This document shows, in pieces, positions 11,031-21,588 of a stretch of DNA of 64,000 bases. The position numbers were made by a program, and so were the translations under genes. Numbering within the stretch: position 1 is the first letter of the stretch; every line of letters starts with the position of its first letter. Below the pieces are notes generated by a model. That model was not told where the DNA came from and searched no databases. It worked only from the letters and a program-made list of their open reading frames with translations. Source of the stretch: Diphasiastrum complanatum (lineage: Eukaryota > Streptophyta > Lycopodiopsida > Lycopodiales > Lycopodiaceae); NCBI GenBank assembly GCA_029204225.1, contig CM055108.1, forward strand, positions 48,620,996 to 48,684,995, in the 5' to 3' direction.

Positions 11031-11914
11031 TACATTTTAAAAATGATGAATAAAAGGAGTAGATATAATAAAGCAAAATTAAACATTTATATCCTCATGG
11101 CTACAAAACTCTATGTTTATCCATATGAGACGCAATGTCTAATTGATTTTTGGAGATTTTATTTGTGTGGATAATCCTCGCAACAACAATTTTTGACATG
11201 TCAATGTGGTAACTTTGTCAAGAGTTGCAGTCAACAACATCAAAAGATATGTTTGCAAAGTTATTTAAAATTATTTCTCAACACCTTGGAGGGAAATTGG
11301 TGGCCTCCTGCATGGAAAGCATGGATGATTGTAACCAAAAAGCTTTTTAGCTTTTTGTGAGGCCATATGAACTTCTTGTTATAACTGAATTTCTAGCCTC
11401 TCATGATGCCACATAAATTTCTATTATAGCTTAATGTTGCATAAATTATCAAGGTGTGGATTATCCACACCATACTAGGATTGAAATCACAAAAAATAAT
11501 ATTTTGCATGAATATGTAGTAGATGTTTAACACCTACACGTGGATACTCTAGATGCTATACACAAATTTTTAGAGATTTAAGTTTGTGGATGGGATGTGT
11601 GGATAAGTGTTCGTAGAATATCCAAACGTCTAATATCCATGCATAAATTAATTTATGCATGTATAATGTAGCCAATATCAGTGTAGGCAAGTGAAGGAGT
11701 GGGATTTTCTTTATTAGTCAATAATTGGATTTTAAATTGGATGATTGCTAGGATCAAGAGATAATGCTAGAGGGCCTTTCATGATGATATGACACTTGAA
11801 AAGAGCTCAACAACCTAGACTTTCACTATAGACCAATGTGATTTTTTTGCAATTGAAGATTGATCTTTTGCACTTATACACATGAAGGAGTCCTTAACAT
11901 TGGATTAGAAGGTG

Positions 11915-11975
11915 GCTTCTCTCCAGAGATCAGAGTCTGGTTGGCTAAGTGCCTCTTTGATTGTTGTCAGTTCGT
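11915..11975 (-). mobile_element. Short F3 copia relic (integrase-RT linker)
   Basis: The text AGAGATCAGAGTCTGGTTGG followed by CTAAGTGCCTCTTTGATTGT resembles the minus-strand F3 linker at about 25478-25525 and 29035-29085. It is about 55 bp, too short to be sure, and isolated from any other copia piece. Confidence 0.45.
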
Positions 11976-12466
11976 GCATGCAAGAAAAATTGGTTATATG
12001 ATATACATGAGGACTGTAAAACATGGACCTCTCATGAGGATTTTGTGTATAATGTGGCCCATCTAGGCACATTGTAATATGAAGAGCAAAGAATAAGTGA
12101 GGGAGATGCTCTCCTAGTAGTAGACTTTATATTGAGAGAAACACAGGATCAACCAATTTTTTGGACTATTTTTTTACAATGCCATTCAAAGGCCCCCTTT
12201 TCCAAGAATAATTAAAAATCAAAGTTTTTCTTTGGTTATAATGCAATTTGGTGAGATGATATTAATGAAAACTCTTGAAGTTAAATAAACAGATGTTTCA
12301 AAAAAACTATGATTTTGAAATTGATTAATGACTTCTTTTTGTGCAACAACTTTAATGTGTTTCTTTTGCGATGAAATCTGCTCAATGCACAACTACAATA
12401 TTTATTCAGGAGAGAGCAACAAATTGGAATTTATTCAAACAACATTATAAAGTGAGCTTCATAAAA

Positions 12467-12960
12467 GTTCAAAAGTTGGTCAAAAGAAATCGATTTGAAG
12501 CATTTTGAAGACAACACGAAGAACATCGTTCTTCATTGAGCTAATATACAATTACATTGAATCCAAACATTGTTGCACCAAGTTCATACATTTACATAGT
12601 TTGTGATAAGATTTGCTAAATTAACAATTGTAAAATAATTCTTAAGGTCATGACTGAACTCAAAATAATTTGATATCAACAACACAAATGAGATTTTAAA
12701 TAAAAAATTCAAAGTTGGTCAAAAGAGACAGAGAAGCATTTTGAAAATGGCTTAAAGGACTTGATAATGATTTGTTAAGATAACATACAATCAATATAAC
12801 AAATCTAGAGGATATTGCGAAAATACATAAAATTCACATTGCGATAAGATATGCCTCAACAACTACAAAAATTATTTAGTTCACAAGCAAACTTTGAATA
12901 ATTTGACAACATAGAATGCTTCTTGGTTTCCAAGGGAAGGCTCGAACTTGAAACAACATA
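12467..12960. repeat. Diffuse two-copy repeat, about 245 bp
   Basis: Two stretches share, in order, AAGTTGGTCAAAAGA, GAAGCATTTTGAA, then a run of degenerate AT-rich text and a GATAAGAT.TGC-like end. The copies start near 12467 and 12710. Similarity is patchy, so the limits are approximate. Confidence 0.45.
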
Positions 12961-13201
12961 GAATGAGGCTGGAACATTATTATACATACTTTATTAAATT
13001 GAATGTGCATTTGTACATTGATGTAGATTGCTTTTGGGATCAAAAGCCTCATGATTGATCATGTTGTAATAGTTACAAAATATTACAAAAGTATGTATTA
13101 CTTGGTATTCAGATCTTTCGAGATCGAACCAAGAAGACATTCTTTTTAAGCCAATAGAGGTACTTGCAAAACATTTTTGAGAAATTTGAAATGCTCGAAT
13201 T

Positions 13202-13970
13202 TGTTGAAAAATAAAAAATCATCTATCTTGACTTTTGGTTTTGATAAGGTTTTTTCTACATGTATGTAATGTTTCATATTGGAAATGCCAAATTTGGCCT
13301 AGTGAAAACTTGAGCTACATGGGTTATATGAAGTCTAGTTGGTCAAATACAATATGCATATAGATTTAAGACATAGAAATGCCAAATATGGGCTTGTAGA
13401 AACTCGAGTCATATCACATGCAAAGATTGTAAGTGTTCCTAAGTGACATGCATAGCATGCACAAAGTGTAAAGGACACATGCATAGTGATTTGGACAATT
13501 CTAGTTTAAAAATTGCCACTTGGTAAAAGTAGGTAGATAGGAATGCATGTAAAGTGACAAATGTCACTAGTTTGTTAGTTTTCACTTTTTGACGTGGAAG
13601 AAAGTAGATAGATGCTAGCTCTACCTCGAGCTTTTCCATTCACCATAAATGTATGTGAGTTCTCTCACAATCTTTGATGATGAACCAAGCATTGAAGCCA
13701 TTTCTTGTCAATTTGGATCTATTGCCTTGTATGCTTGATTTTGCACTCTCTCTCTAACTCGAGGAGGAGGCTATGCTAATGCATTAATTTATTTGTACTT
13801 TCCTCATTGATCTTCAAAGTATCCATTCTTTGATTACAAGTATGCTAGATTGTGTTTTAGTCATAAATTCTTGAACTAGATCTTGATATTCAATCTAGAA
13901 TCAGTTTATGTGCTAAATCAAGATCATTCACACTAGGAATTGGTATTCCCACACGTGTGAAAGCCTTGCA
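13202..13970 (+). repeat. F1 5' LTR
   Basis: Begins TGTTGAAAAAT. It is nearly identical to the 3' copy from 20808. It holds several CATGCA (RY) motifs at about 13443-13485 and 13535, and the palindrome CACACGTGTG at 13950-13959. The following bases TGCTATTATC look like a worn primer-binding site (normal TGGTATCAG), so the LTR probably ends at CTTGCA (13970). Confidence 0.75.
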
Positions 13971-14390
13971 TGCTATTATCATTGATTGTGTAAGAAATTT
14001 TGAGTTCTATTCAAGCAAGGAAGTTGTTTGCCACTTTTCTCTATCTTTTTTTGAAAAGTGTTTGGATCAAAGAGGTTATAAACAAGTTTTTCAGATCAAA
14101 ACTGATATTGTACGGAATTCTGGATTTCCGCACGTGTGAAAATCAGAGCACTTCAAACCTCTTTATTTTCTTCATGTTAGGTCCAAAGATATTGATGTTA
14201 TAGCTTGATGGAAAGCTTGTAAAATCTACTTTCCATAGCATTTGGTTTCAAATCAATCTAATGTGTCTATCAAGAGTTATAAGCTCATAAAGAAGGGTAG
14301 GGAGTGATCCAAAATCCGAGTGACCACTTTTTGATTCGATTCAAAGTTTGTTTGTCTGATTTAAAATCCACTTTTTGTGTATATCAATTC
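13971..14390 (+). other. F1 leader
   Basis: Non-coding leader matching, in reverse complement, the F1 leader at 40450-40840 (shared CC.CACGTGTGAAAA, TTAG.TCCAAAGATA.TGA, CCAAAA.CCGAGTG.CCACTTTT). It carries a second CACGTG core at 14131-14136. It is cut near 14390 by the W insertion and resumes at about 16340 just before the gag start. Confidence 0.65.
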
Positions 14391-14471
14391 AATAAACTCG
14401 AGATCTAGACACTCGACACCGTCGGTTCATGTAGAGCACGCCCAATTCCATGATTCGGGACACCACTTTGA

Positions 14472-15353
14472 TGGACCAGATGGTGGAGATGGAGCAGGAC
14501 CCAACATTTTCCTTTCCCTTCCACCACTTCTAACCCCCTCGACACCACTAACCCAACCTTCATTCCACGACAATTTTCTCCTGAGTCACAAAGAACTGCA
14601 GAAGCTAACCCCTCGCCTCCTCTATTTCCTGATCCTGATCCACAAACCGAACACGAGATTGCCTCTGAAGCCCCAACCATCTGGCACAGAATCACGCCCA
14701 CAGAACCAAGCAAGGAGTTGCGCGCCTCTCAGGAGTTTGCAAAGGAGTATCCAACAATGAAAGAGCGAGGTTGATACATACTGCCAGATTTGGACCAATG
14801 TCAAACACATAAAGCAGTAGTCAAACTCCTGGATCCACAATCTCTCTGGCGTCATTAGCTCTTCCTGCAAAGTAAGACCTCAATGGCATGGTATCTCGAA
14901 GCTACCTCCTACATGCGCACCAATCCTTATTACTATCCAGTAGTGAGGCAAGAACCATTTCCTGCCACCAAGGTCAAGAATAGAATCTTTTGGCCTAAGC
15001 TCATAGGCATGGATACCGGCAACTTAGCCGAAGACATGGTCACCAACTGCCGAGTATTCTACCAGAAACACCATGGCAATCCTGATCGCGACGTTAGGTA
15101 CTTTGTGGATAATTGTGGGCTAGTGGTATTTCTGGCAGGACTCAGAGGTTTTTGGGATCAAGGGTTACCCCCAATCACCCTTGACATCAATAAACCCTTG
15201 CGGATGCAAGACGACCATATCAACGTTGCAAGGCTCTATTATCGCGCTGCACTCACTTCCACCCTGCACGTTGATATGGTGGAGCTATGGAAAACCCATA
15301 ACTTTCTCCAGGGTATGCTCCATTACTACAAACCCATGCCCTTCTTCAACAAA
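14472..15353 (+). pseudogene. W-family protein, copy 2 (two in-frame stops)
   Basis: One continuous frame of about 294 codons carries a Pro-rich variable N-terminus (NPSPPLFPDPDPQTE), then SQEFAKEYP at about 14729, two stops (TGA 14772, TAG 14856), and an unbroken 157-residue end from Met 14883. Motifs shared with W copy 1 are EF.K.YP, R.N...PV...P, F.WP, DP.VR, L.G...WD..LP.I..D.NK.L and VAR.YYRAA. At both stops copy 1 has Trp and Gln, so each stop is a single transition. The stop at 15354-15356 lies about 130 bp before the tract AAAGAGGGGGA and the LTR. No catalytic motif, zinc finger or membrane segment is visible. A Gag-like or accessory structural protein is possible, but the function is unknown. 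Confidence 0.65.
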
Positions 15354-15483
15354 TAGTGGTGGCAAATGATGGAGGGCATCGGCACGACAATCTACCACTC
15401 TTGACAGCAACAGTCTCGCCTCCAAGAAGCACAAAAGATCCAGGACGAAAAGGTGTCGATTGGTGTGGGACCACCAATCCAAT

Positions 15484-15497
15484 AAAGAGGGGGATAA
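15484..15497 (+). promoter_or_regulatory. Polypurine tract before W LTR
   Basis: AAAGAGGGGGATAA directly precedes TGTTAGC. A purine tract immediately 5' of TG is the plus-strand primer arrangement of LTR retrotransposons. Confidence 0.6.
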
Positions 15498-16300
15498 TGT
15501 TAGCAACTGTGCTAACACAGAGAAAATAAAAAAATAATAATAAAACTCCGTGGCATGTGTTTTGTAAGTCCACATATGAGTATCTGTCAATAAACTTCAA
15601 GCCATGGCATGTGTTTTGTAAGTCCATGAGTAGAAGCTTAAATAATAATAAAATAGCTTAAACTTAGATTTAGAACTTAGACTTAGGAAACTTAAGATTA
15701 GAAATATTTTATCTTAAGTTTTTCCTAAGTTAAGAAATTTGAAGTTCTAAATCCTAAGTTAGAAGTTCTTGAAAAGCTAGAAACAGATTAGTCCCATAAG
15801 TTAGTAGACACTTATGGAAGACCCTCCTTGCCATAAAAGCAGAGGTATATGCATTGTAACCAACACTTTTGAGATTAAGCTATCTTGCTCTCTATTTTGG
15901 AGAATTATCATTCTATGTCATTTGTGTTCCCTTTGGAAAGGTGCATAGCTTGAGGGAAGGTGCTCGAGCCTCCTCTTGCCTCCTTTTCATCGGTTTATTG
16001 TGGCATGTTCTTTATTGCTTATTTGCTTAATATTAGCCACAATATTATTTTATTACCCTTAGGGTGTTAAGTAGAATTTAGATTAAACACCTTGCTAGTT
16101 GGGTAAGCCTTAGCAAGGGTTTGTATTTTGTCACCTTAGATAGTTTCATTTTTGTTTTGAACACTAGTTGGGTAAGCCTTAGTGCTTTCGTCATTACGTC
16201 TTAGTTCCGCATTTCTGTTTGAACCTTGGTAGAAACTTTAAAAGTGGATGAATCTCTACATCCCTATACTACACCTGTAAGTAGATCTAGCCATCGCACA
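15498..16300 (+). repeat. Putative 3' LTR of W copy 2
   Basis: It starts with the inverted pair TGTTAGCA...TGCTAACA (15498-15517) and can end at CACACA (about 16300). A TATA-like CATAAAAG lies at about 15831, and AT-rich terminator-like text with repeated AGTTGGGTAAGCCTTAG units follows at about 16096 and 16165. Two short near-identical phrases (CATGGCATGTGTTTTGTAAG) occur at about 15551 and 15603. Without a second LTR the ends are provisional. Confidence 0.5.
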
Positions 16301-16396
16301 CAATAGAAATACTTCCAACAATTATCAGAAGCATTTGAGTTTGTTAGAAACAAGCTCAAACATATTGTTGTCCATTTACAAGAAGTCTTCACATTC

Positions 16397-17073
16397 ATGG
16401 CATCTGTGGGAGGATATCTCTTAGAAGCAAGTGAAAGACTAAGCATCTCCAACTATTCAATATGGAAGGTTAGGATGGAGTCTATTCTTATACTCCAAGA
16501 TGTAATGGACATAGTACTTGGTATTGAGGAAGAGCCTCAAGCACAACTTGAAATACCAAAATTTAAGAAGAGAGCTAGGATGGCTCTACATTTCATTAAG
16601 ATGAATGTCTCTAATGAAATTCTAAGAGAAATAGGATCTTGCACCACTGCTAAAGAAGCCTGGGATGCACTTAAGTCAATTTATGGAGCCAAGAATACTT
16701 CTAGAATTCCACTCTTAGAAATCAGATCTTTCAAAGTTTTCAAAGAAGTGAGGAGAGTGCATCAAATTATGTTTTGAGAGTTAAAAATCTTCATAGGGAG
16801 CTTGCTTGTGTTGGTGTTACAATCAACCAAGATGAGCTAGTACAAGTCATTCTTAATGGCTTAAAAGAAGACTATGATAATCTTGTTCAATCCTTTGCTA
16901 TAAAGGAGTTGCCCATTTTGGAGACTCTTCAAGGAATTCTCATTTCTGAAGAAGCAAGGCAAAGTTATAAACTTTCAAGGATGAACAAACTCGAGCACAT
17001 TGAAAAAGACAAAGCTCTCTTGGTCAAGGACAAGCATAAAAGACCTTTGGCATTTTTGCTACCTTTAGTTTAA
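16397..17073 (+). pseudogene. Copia F1: Gag (one frameshift)
   Basis: Starts MASVGGYLLEASERL and continues WKVRMESILILQDVMDIV, RARMALHFIKMNVSNEILRE and EAWDALKSIYGAKNTSR, the UBN2/retrotran_gag pattern of plant copia Gag. A single frameshift near 16770 moves the rest (LHRELACVGV, ELVQVILNGL, LVQSFAIKELP, LISEEARQ) to the next frame. The zinc knuckle is missing because the frame runs into the minisatellite at about 17033. The start codon is placed by the match with the F1 leader at 40060-40000. Confidence 0.85.
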
Positions 17074-17340
17074 GGCACCTTCGACATTTTTGCTGTCTTT
17101 AGTCTAAGGCACCTTCTATTTTTTCGCTGCCTTTAGTCTAAGGCACCTTCGCCTTCTTCACTACCTTTAGTCCAAGGCACTTTTCGGCTTTTTCACCTTT
17201 TTCGTCTTCTTTGCTATCTTAAATCTAAGGGCGCCTTCAAGATTTACATACCTTAAGTCTAAGGGCACCTTCAGTGTAAGGGCACTTTCAGTATAAGGGC
17301 ACCTTCGGGTTTTTCGGCTTTTTCGCATTTTTGCTACATT
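17033..17340. repeat. Minisatellite in F1 gag, unit about 35-40 bp
   Basis: About eight degenerate units of the form TTTAGTCTAAGGCACCTTCG followed by a T-rich CTTTTTCGCT.CC spacer. The first units keep the TTTAGT.TAAG phrase; later ones shorten to AAGGGCACCTTCAGT.TAAG. It starts inside the gag frame and ends at the LTR of the next element. Confidence 0.8.
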
Positions 17341-17761
17341 GGCAGACCGACGTCGCCAACTTATCATCAACCCTTAAAACAACTGGAGAAACAAATATCC
17401 TAAGGGCGATTACCAACCTTGTATAGATGCAAAACTGGAGTTAATGGCAGTTAAGGCATAAGATATTTTTCTCTCTCGACACTTGTAAATATATATACTA
17501 GCTGAAACAGGCTATGTAAGTGTTAATTGAATTTATATTTCAATCAGAGTTTTTCTGTAGCCAGTGTTTCAAGCCATTGTACTCACTGTTGATATTAATT
17601 AGAGTGAAATTTTTGTCTCACTACTGCGTCGTTCATTTGTGCATTCTGTATGAATTCTTCTACTTGAATATTTCTGCTGCTAACTACTGCATTTCCGTTC
17701 CTACATGCCGCGCTCTAAGCCTTGAGCTTCCGCTGTTGCTCACACCCACGGTTTTACGACA
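17341..17761 (+). repeat. Copia F3: 5' LTR
   Basis: Ends ACGACA directly before a perfect primer site. A TATA-like TAAATATATATA is at about 17487. The start is not defined and may have been eaten by the minisatellite. No 3' partner is present. Confidence 0.55.
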
Positions 17762-17773
17762 TGGTATCAGAGC
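17762..17773 (+). other. Primer-binding site (iMet tRNA)
   Basis: TGGTATCAGAGC, the standard plant copia primer site complementary to the initiator-Met tRNA 3' end, placed immediately after the LTR end CA. Confidence 0.9.
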
Positions 17774-17934
17774 AGGCATTTCAGTAATTTGCATTTCTAC
17801 TGCACATTATCAGTCTTGTTTCTATCAAGACATCTTCTAGCAAACGCGTAGCCAACAATATTCCGACAATCGTTGTTTCTACCAACGATCTCATTCAACC
17901 AGAATAGATCCATCATCTAGTTCATCTCTCATTG

Positions 17935-18914
17935 ACAAAATCGATGGAGATAACTACCATCTCTGGAAATTCAAGATGAAGGTTATAATTCTAGCCAAAG
18001 AACTGTGGGACATCGTTGATGGCATAGAGCTCAAACCGAAAGGTGATGCAGCCGTCATTAGCAAGTGGAGACTGAGAGATGGCAAAGCATTTGCCATAAT
18101 CACCCTCAACATCAAGGATACTCAGATCAGCCACATACGTGCTGCTCAGACTGCTAAGGATGCATGGGACATCTTAGCAACTCTCTACGACATTAGAGAC
18201 GTTACTTCCAAGCTTCATATGAGGAAGAAATTCTTCACCCTCAGAATGTCTGATGCAAATAGTGTTTCGAGTCATCTCAACACTTTGAAAAATCCTATGG
18301 AGCAGATGACTGCAACTGGCTCAGTCATAGAAGATTCCGATGCACTCATGACTCTATTATCGAGTCTACTTGAAGCCTACAAAAACTGGGTAATGGCAAT
18401 TTCTACCCAGGAGCACCTCACTCTATCAAGAGTAATTTTGTTGCTCCTACAAGAGGAGATCAGAAGATCAGCATCCTCCTCAAGCTCAGAATCAGATCCT
18501 CAAGCTTTGTATTCAAAAAATCAGAAGTTGAGATCCAAGAGATCTACACAGTTAGACTATCCTGACAACAAGAGCAACATGCAACGACCTGTATCAAACA
18601 CACCATCAACTTTAGATTCTTCATCCTTCTAGCCAAGATAGAATCTATTATGTAAGTACTGTAAAAGGACCGGTCACCTTATCAAGGATTGCAGAATGCT
18701 GCAATACAACAACGAAAGGAAGCAGCAGTTCCAACAACAAGCAAATGCTACTTCTACCAGTCACTCGATCTAGCAAGATGAAGCTGCCTTCTTGACCAAG
18801 GTCGAAGAACAACATGATATCGATTCTTGGTATTTGGACTCAGGTGCATCACAACAAATGACTCGCCATCGACACTAGTTCCATGACTACAAGTCATACA
18901 CCCATCCTACAGCT
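17935..18914 (+). pseudogene. Copia F3: Gag, zinc knuckle and protease (stops)
   Basis: One frame carries Gag from DKIDGDNYHLWKFKMK (the ATG at 17976 is internal, the true start is lost) through TLNIKDTQISHIRAAQTAKDAW, LHMRKKFFTLRMSD and the LLSSLLEAY region. After a stop at 18630-18632 come a zinc knuckle (CKYCKRTGHLIKDC, about 18655-18700) and the protease motif WYLDSGASQQMT (about 18829). Further in-frame stops at about 18772 and 18877 disable it. The protease keeps the DSGA motif. The same frame continues into the integrase. Confidence 0.8.
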
Positions 18915-20000
18915 GTGCAACTTGGAGACAACTCGACTCATACTATTGAAGGTGTAGGAACAGTCGAAGTCGAATTTCAGAATGGTGATGTAATATTTTT
19001 GTCCAATGTTCTTCACATTCCAAATCTGACCAAAAACCTACTCTCAGTTAGCAGAATCACAGATTCGGCTCAGAGGATCGAATTCGATAGACATGGTTGC
19101 ACTATTTTTGACGATTCTAGAAAAGTTATTGCTTTTAGTAGAAGGTGTGGCAATTTGTACAAAATCAATCACTCATATTCTACAAGTAGTCAAGCACTTT
19201 TTACTTCAACTTTTGAATCAACTAAGATGCTTTGGAATTTCAGATTAGGCCATTTGAATTCTAGTTATATTCAGCAAATGTCAAAAAAGAATTTAGTACA
19301 AGATCTACCCTTCATTAGCAAATCAAATTTTTCATGTGAAAGTTGTATTTCCAGCAAGCATGCTAGAACTCCAGTCACTTCCAATTCAGTTTGTTCTTCT
19401 AAAGGTTCGTTAGATCTTGTACACATGGACATTTGTAGTCCTATGTAGACTATTTCCACAAAGGGAGTTGTCTATTTGCTGACTATCATTGATGACTTCT
19501 CTCGGAGGACTGTAACATATTTCTTGAAGAACAAATTCAAGACTCTCAAGTTCTTCATGTAGTTCAAGGCATCATCAGAAAAATCGACCCAGAAAAGAAT
19601 CAAAGCTCTACGCTCTGATGCAGGGGGAGTATTTATCTCCACCGAGTTCAAAGCTTTCTGCAAGGCCAATCAAATACATTTACAACAACATTCAACCAGC
19701 TACTCACCTCAGTCCAATGGTGTAGCTTAAAGGAAGAATCAATTACTCATTGCAAGTGCAAAGAACATGCTAGCCCATGCCTCTCTTCCAAAGAAATTCT
19801 GGGCAGAAGCTGTTACTACAGTAGCCTACCTTCAAAAGCGATCTATCTGAGAGGCCCTGAATGGCAAGACACCTTATGAGGTGTGGACATGATTGAAGCC
19901 ATCACTCAAAAATATTCGAGTGTTTGGATGCATAGCCTACTTACAGATCCTTGCTGATCTAAGTAGGAAGCTGGACAACACCAGCAGAAGGTCGATCTTC
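18915..20000 (+). pseudogene. Copia F3: pre-integrase and integrase (stops)
   Basis: QLGDNSTHTIEGVGTVEVEF opens the segment, followed by LWNFRLGHLNSS, CESCISSKHARTP, HMDICSPM, IIDDFSRRT (first Asp), LRSDAGGVFIS (second Asp), YSPQSNGVA (the Glu of VAE is a stop), FWAEAVTTVAYLQK, TPYEVW and VFGCIAY. Premature stops lie at about 19446, 19559, 19727, 19849 and 19890. The text ends at DNTSRRSIFI and is joined there to F1 integrase. RT, RNase H and the 3' LTR are missing. Confidence 0.85.
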
Positions 20001-20250
20001 ATCAGCTTGTGCAAATTATTTGTGCAATAGACTACCTCACAATACTCTTGTAGGAAGATCACCATATGAAGTGTTATTCAAGAGGAAGCCTAAGGTTGAT
20101 CACCTAAGTAGGAAGCTGGACAACGCCAGCAGAAGGTCGATCTTCATCAGCTTGTGCAAATTATTTGTGCAATAGACTACCTCACAATACTCTTGTAGGA
20201 AGATCACCATATGAAGTCTTATTCAAGAAGAAGCCTAAGGTTGATCACCT
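19961..20250 (+). repeat. 145-bp tandem duplication across an F3/F1 junction
   Basis: AAGTAGGAAGCTGGACAAC starts at 19961 and again at 20106, a period of 145 bp. The two units differ at about three positions. Each unit begins with F3 integrase tail sequence and passes into F1 integrase (ACANYLCNRLPHNTL) at the phrase ATCAGC/TTGTGC. Confidence 0.9.
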
Positions 20251-20761
20251 TAGAGTTTTTGGATGTACTTGCTTTGTACATATTCCCTTGGAAACAAGGA
20301 GAAAAGATGATCCAAATTCATGCAAAGGGATCATGGTTGGGTATTCATCCAACAAAAAGGCATATAGAATTTATGTTCCCTCTACCTCAATCACAATTGA
20401 GAGTAGAGATATTATATTCCATGAGAACCAGAAATACATCTTTGATGAGGCTGAGATCAAAGAGTCTCAAAAAGGTTCTCCTATTATCTCTCTTGAAGAT
20501 TATCATGGAGGGATGGGGCCGAGAATTGAGGAGGAGTCACCTCAAGTCTTCTCACTTAGAAGATTACTAAGAGAAAGATCCAAGCCTAAGAGGATCTCAT
20601 ATGGTGAGAAAGACAAACAAATGGATCTTGGTTCCACTAGTTATGCATATTTTATCTCACATGAAGAGACAAAGGATGTCCAAGAGGCACTCAACTCAAA
20701 AGAGTGGTTTTTAGTCATGAAGCAAGAATATGATGCACTGATCCATGTCAAGTCAATATAG
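20106..20761 (+). pseudogene. Copia F1: integrase C-terminal region and linker
   Basis: ACANYLCNRLPHNTLVGRSP, then VDHLRVFGCTCFVHIPLETR, GIMVGYSSNKKAYRIY, IESRDIIFHENQ, EEESPQVFSLRRLLRERSKP, YFISHEETKDVQEALNSKEW and KQEYDALI. It matches the intact F1 copy at 35930-36530 almost throughout. After KQEYDALI a 31-bp phrase (ATCCATGT.CAAGTCAA.ATA) is repeated twice and the PPT-LTR junction follows, so RT and RNase H were deleted. Confidence 0.88.
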
Positions 20762-20807
20762 ATTAATATGATCCATGTTCAAGTCAACATAGATTAATTT
20801 TTGGGAG

Positions 20808-21588
20808 TGTTCAAAAATGGAAAATCATCTATCTTGACTTTTGGTTTTGATAAGATTTTTTCTACATGTATGTAATGTTTCATATTGGAAATGCCAAATT
20901 TGGCCTAGTGAAAACGCGAGCTACATGGGTTATATGAAGTCTAGTTGGTCAAATACAACATGCATATAAATTTAAGGCATAAAAATGCCAAATACGGGCT
21001 TGTAGAAACTCGAGTCATATCACATGCAAAGATTGTAAGTGTTCCTAAGTGACATGCATAGCATTCACAAAGTGTAAAGGACACATGCATAGTGATTTGG
21101 ACAATTCTAGTTTAGAAATTGCCACTTGGTAAAGTAGGTAGATAGGAATGCATGTAAAGTGACAAATGTCACTAGTTTGTTAGTTTTCACTTTTTGATGT
21201 GGAAGAAAGTAGATAGATGCTAGCTCTACCTCGAGCTATTCCATTCACCATAAATGTATGTGAGTTCTCTCACAATCTTTGATGATGAACCAAGCATTGA
21301 AGCCATTTCTTGTCAATTTGGATCTATTGCCCTTGTATGCTTGAATTTTGCACTCTCTCTCTAACTCGAGGAGGAGGCTATGCTAATGCATTAATTTCTT
21401 TGTACTTTCCTCATCGATTTTGAAAGTATCCATTCTTTGATTACTAGTATGCTAGATTGTATTTTAGTCATAAATTCTTGAACTAGATCTTGATATTCAA
21501 TCTAGAATCAGTTTATGTGCTAAACACAAAGCTTAATAAGATCATTCACACTAGGAATTGGTATTTCCACATGTGTGAAACCTGCTGG
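20808..21588 (+). repeat. F1 3' LTR
   Basis: Starts TGTTCAAAAATGG after the tract TTTTGGGAG. It matches 13202-13970 in the same orientation, with a short insertion near 21525 (CACAAAGCTTAATAAG) and CACATGTGTG in place of CACACGTGTG near its end. The right edge lies within a few bases of 21582. Confidence 0.8.

Larger units (their letters stand above)
9480..13201. other. Intergenic, AT-rich, mostly unexplained
   Basis: No supported gene. It contains a two-copy tandem duplication at 10762-11030, a diffuse two-copy repeat near 12467 and 12710, and a short copia relic near 11915-11975. Small frames (for example 11860-12066) carry no domain. Confidence 0.5.
14395..16300 (+). mobile_element. W element copy 2
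   Basis: This segment splits the F1 leader: F1 sequence stops near 14390 and restarts near 16340 at TGTTGTCCATTTACAAGA, which matches the F1 leader at about 40060-40085. The insert consists of the W coding region, a purine-rich tract and an LTR of about 800 bp. No left LTR is present, so the insertion is truncated or recombined at its 5' side. Confidence 0.55.
13202..21588 (+). mobile_element. Copia F1 element with two LTRs, heavily interrupted
   Basis: LTR copies at 13202-13970 and 20808 to about 21588 have the same orientation and agree almost throughout (about 3 percent differences in the first 430 bp by eye). Between them, in order, lie: F1 leader (13971-14390), inserted W copy 2, F1 leader end and gag (16300-17073), a minisatellite, half an F3 element, and an F1 integrase tail (20106-20761). 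RT and RNase H are absent: the pol text stops at KQEYDALI and the 3' LTR follows within 60 bp. The 8.4-kb span is therefore one RT-less F1 element with later insertions. Confidence 0.75.
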
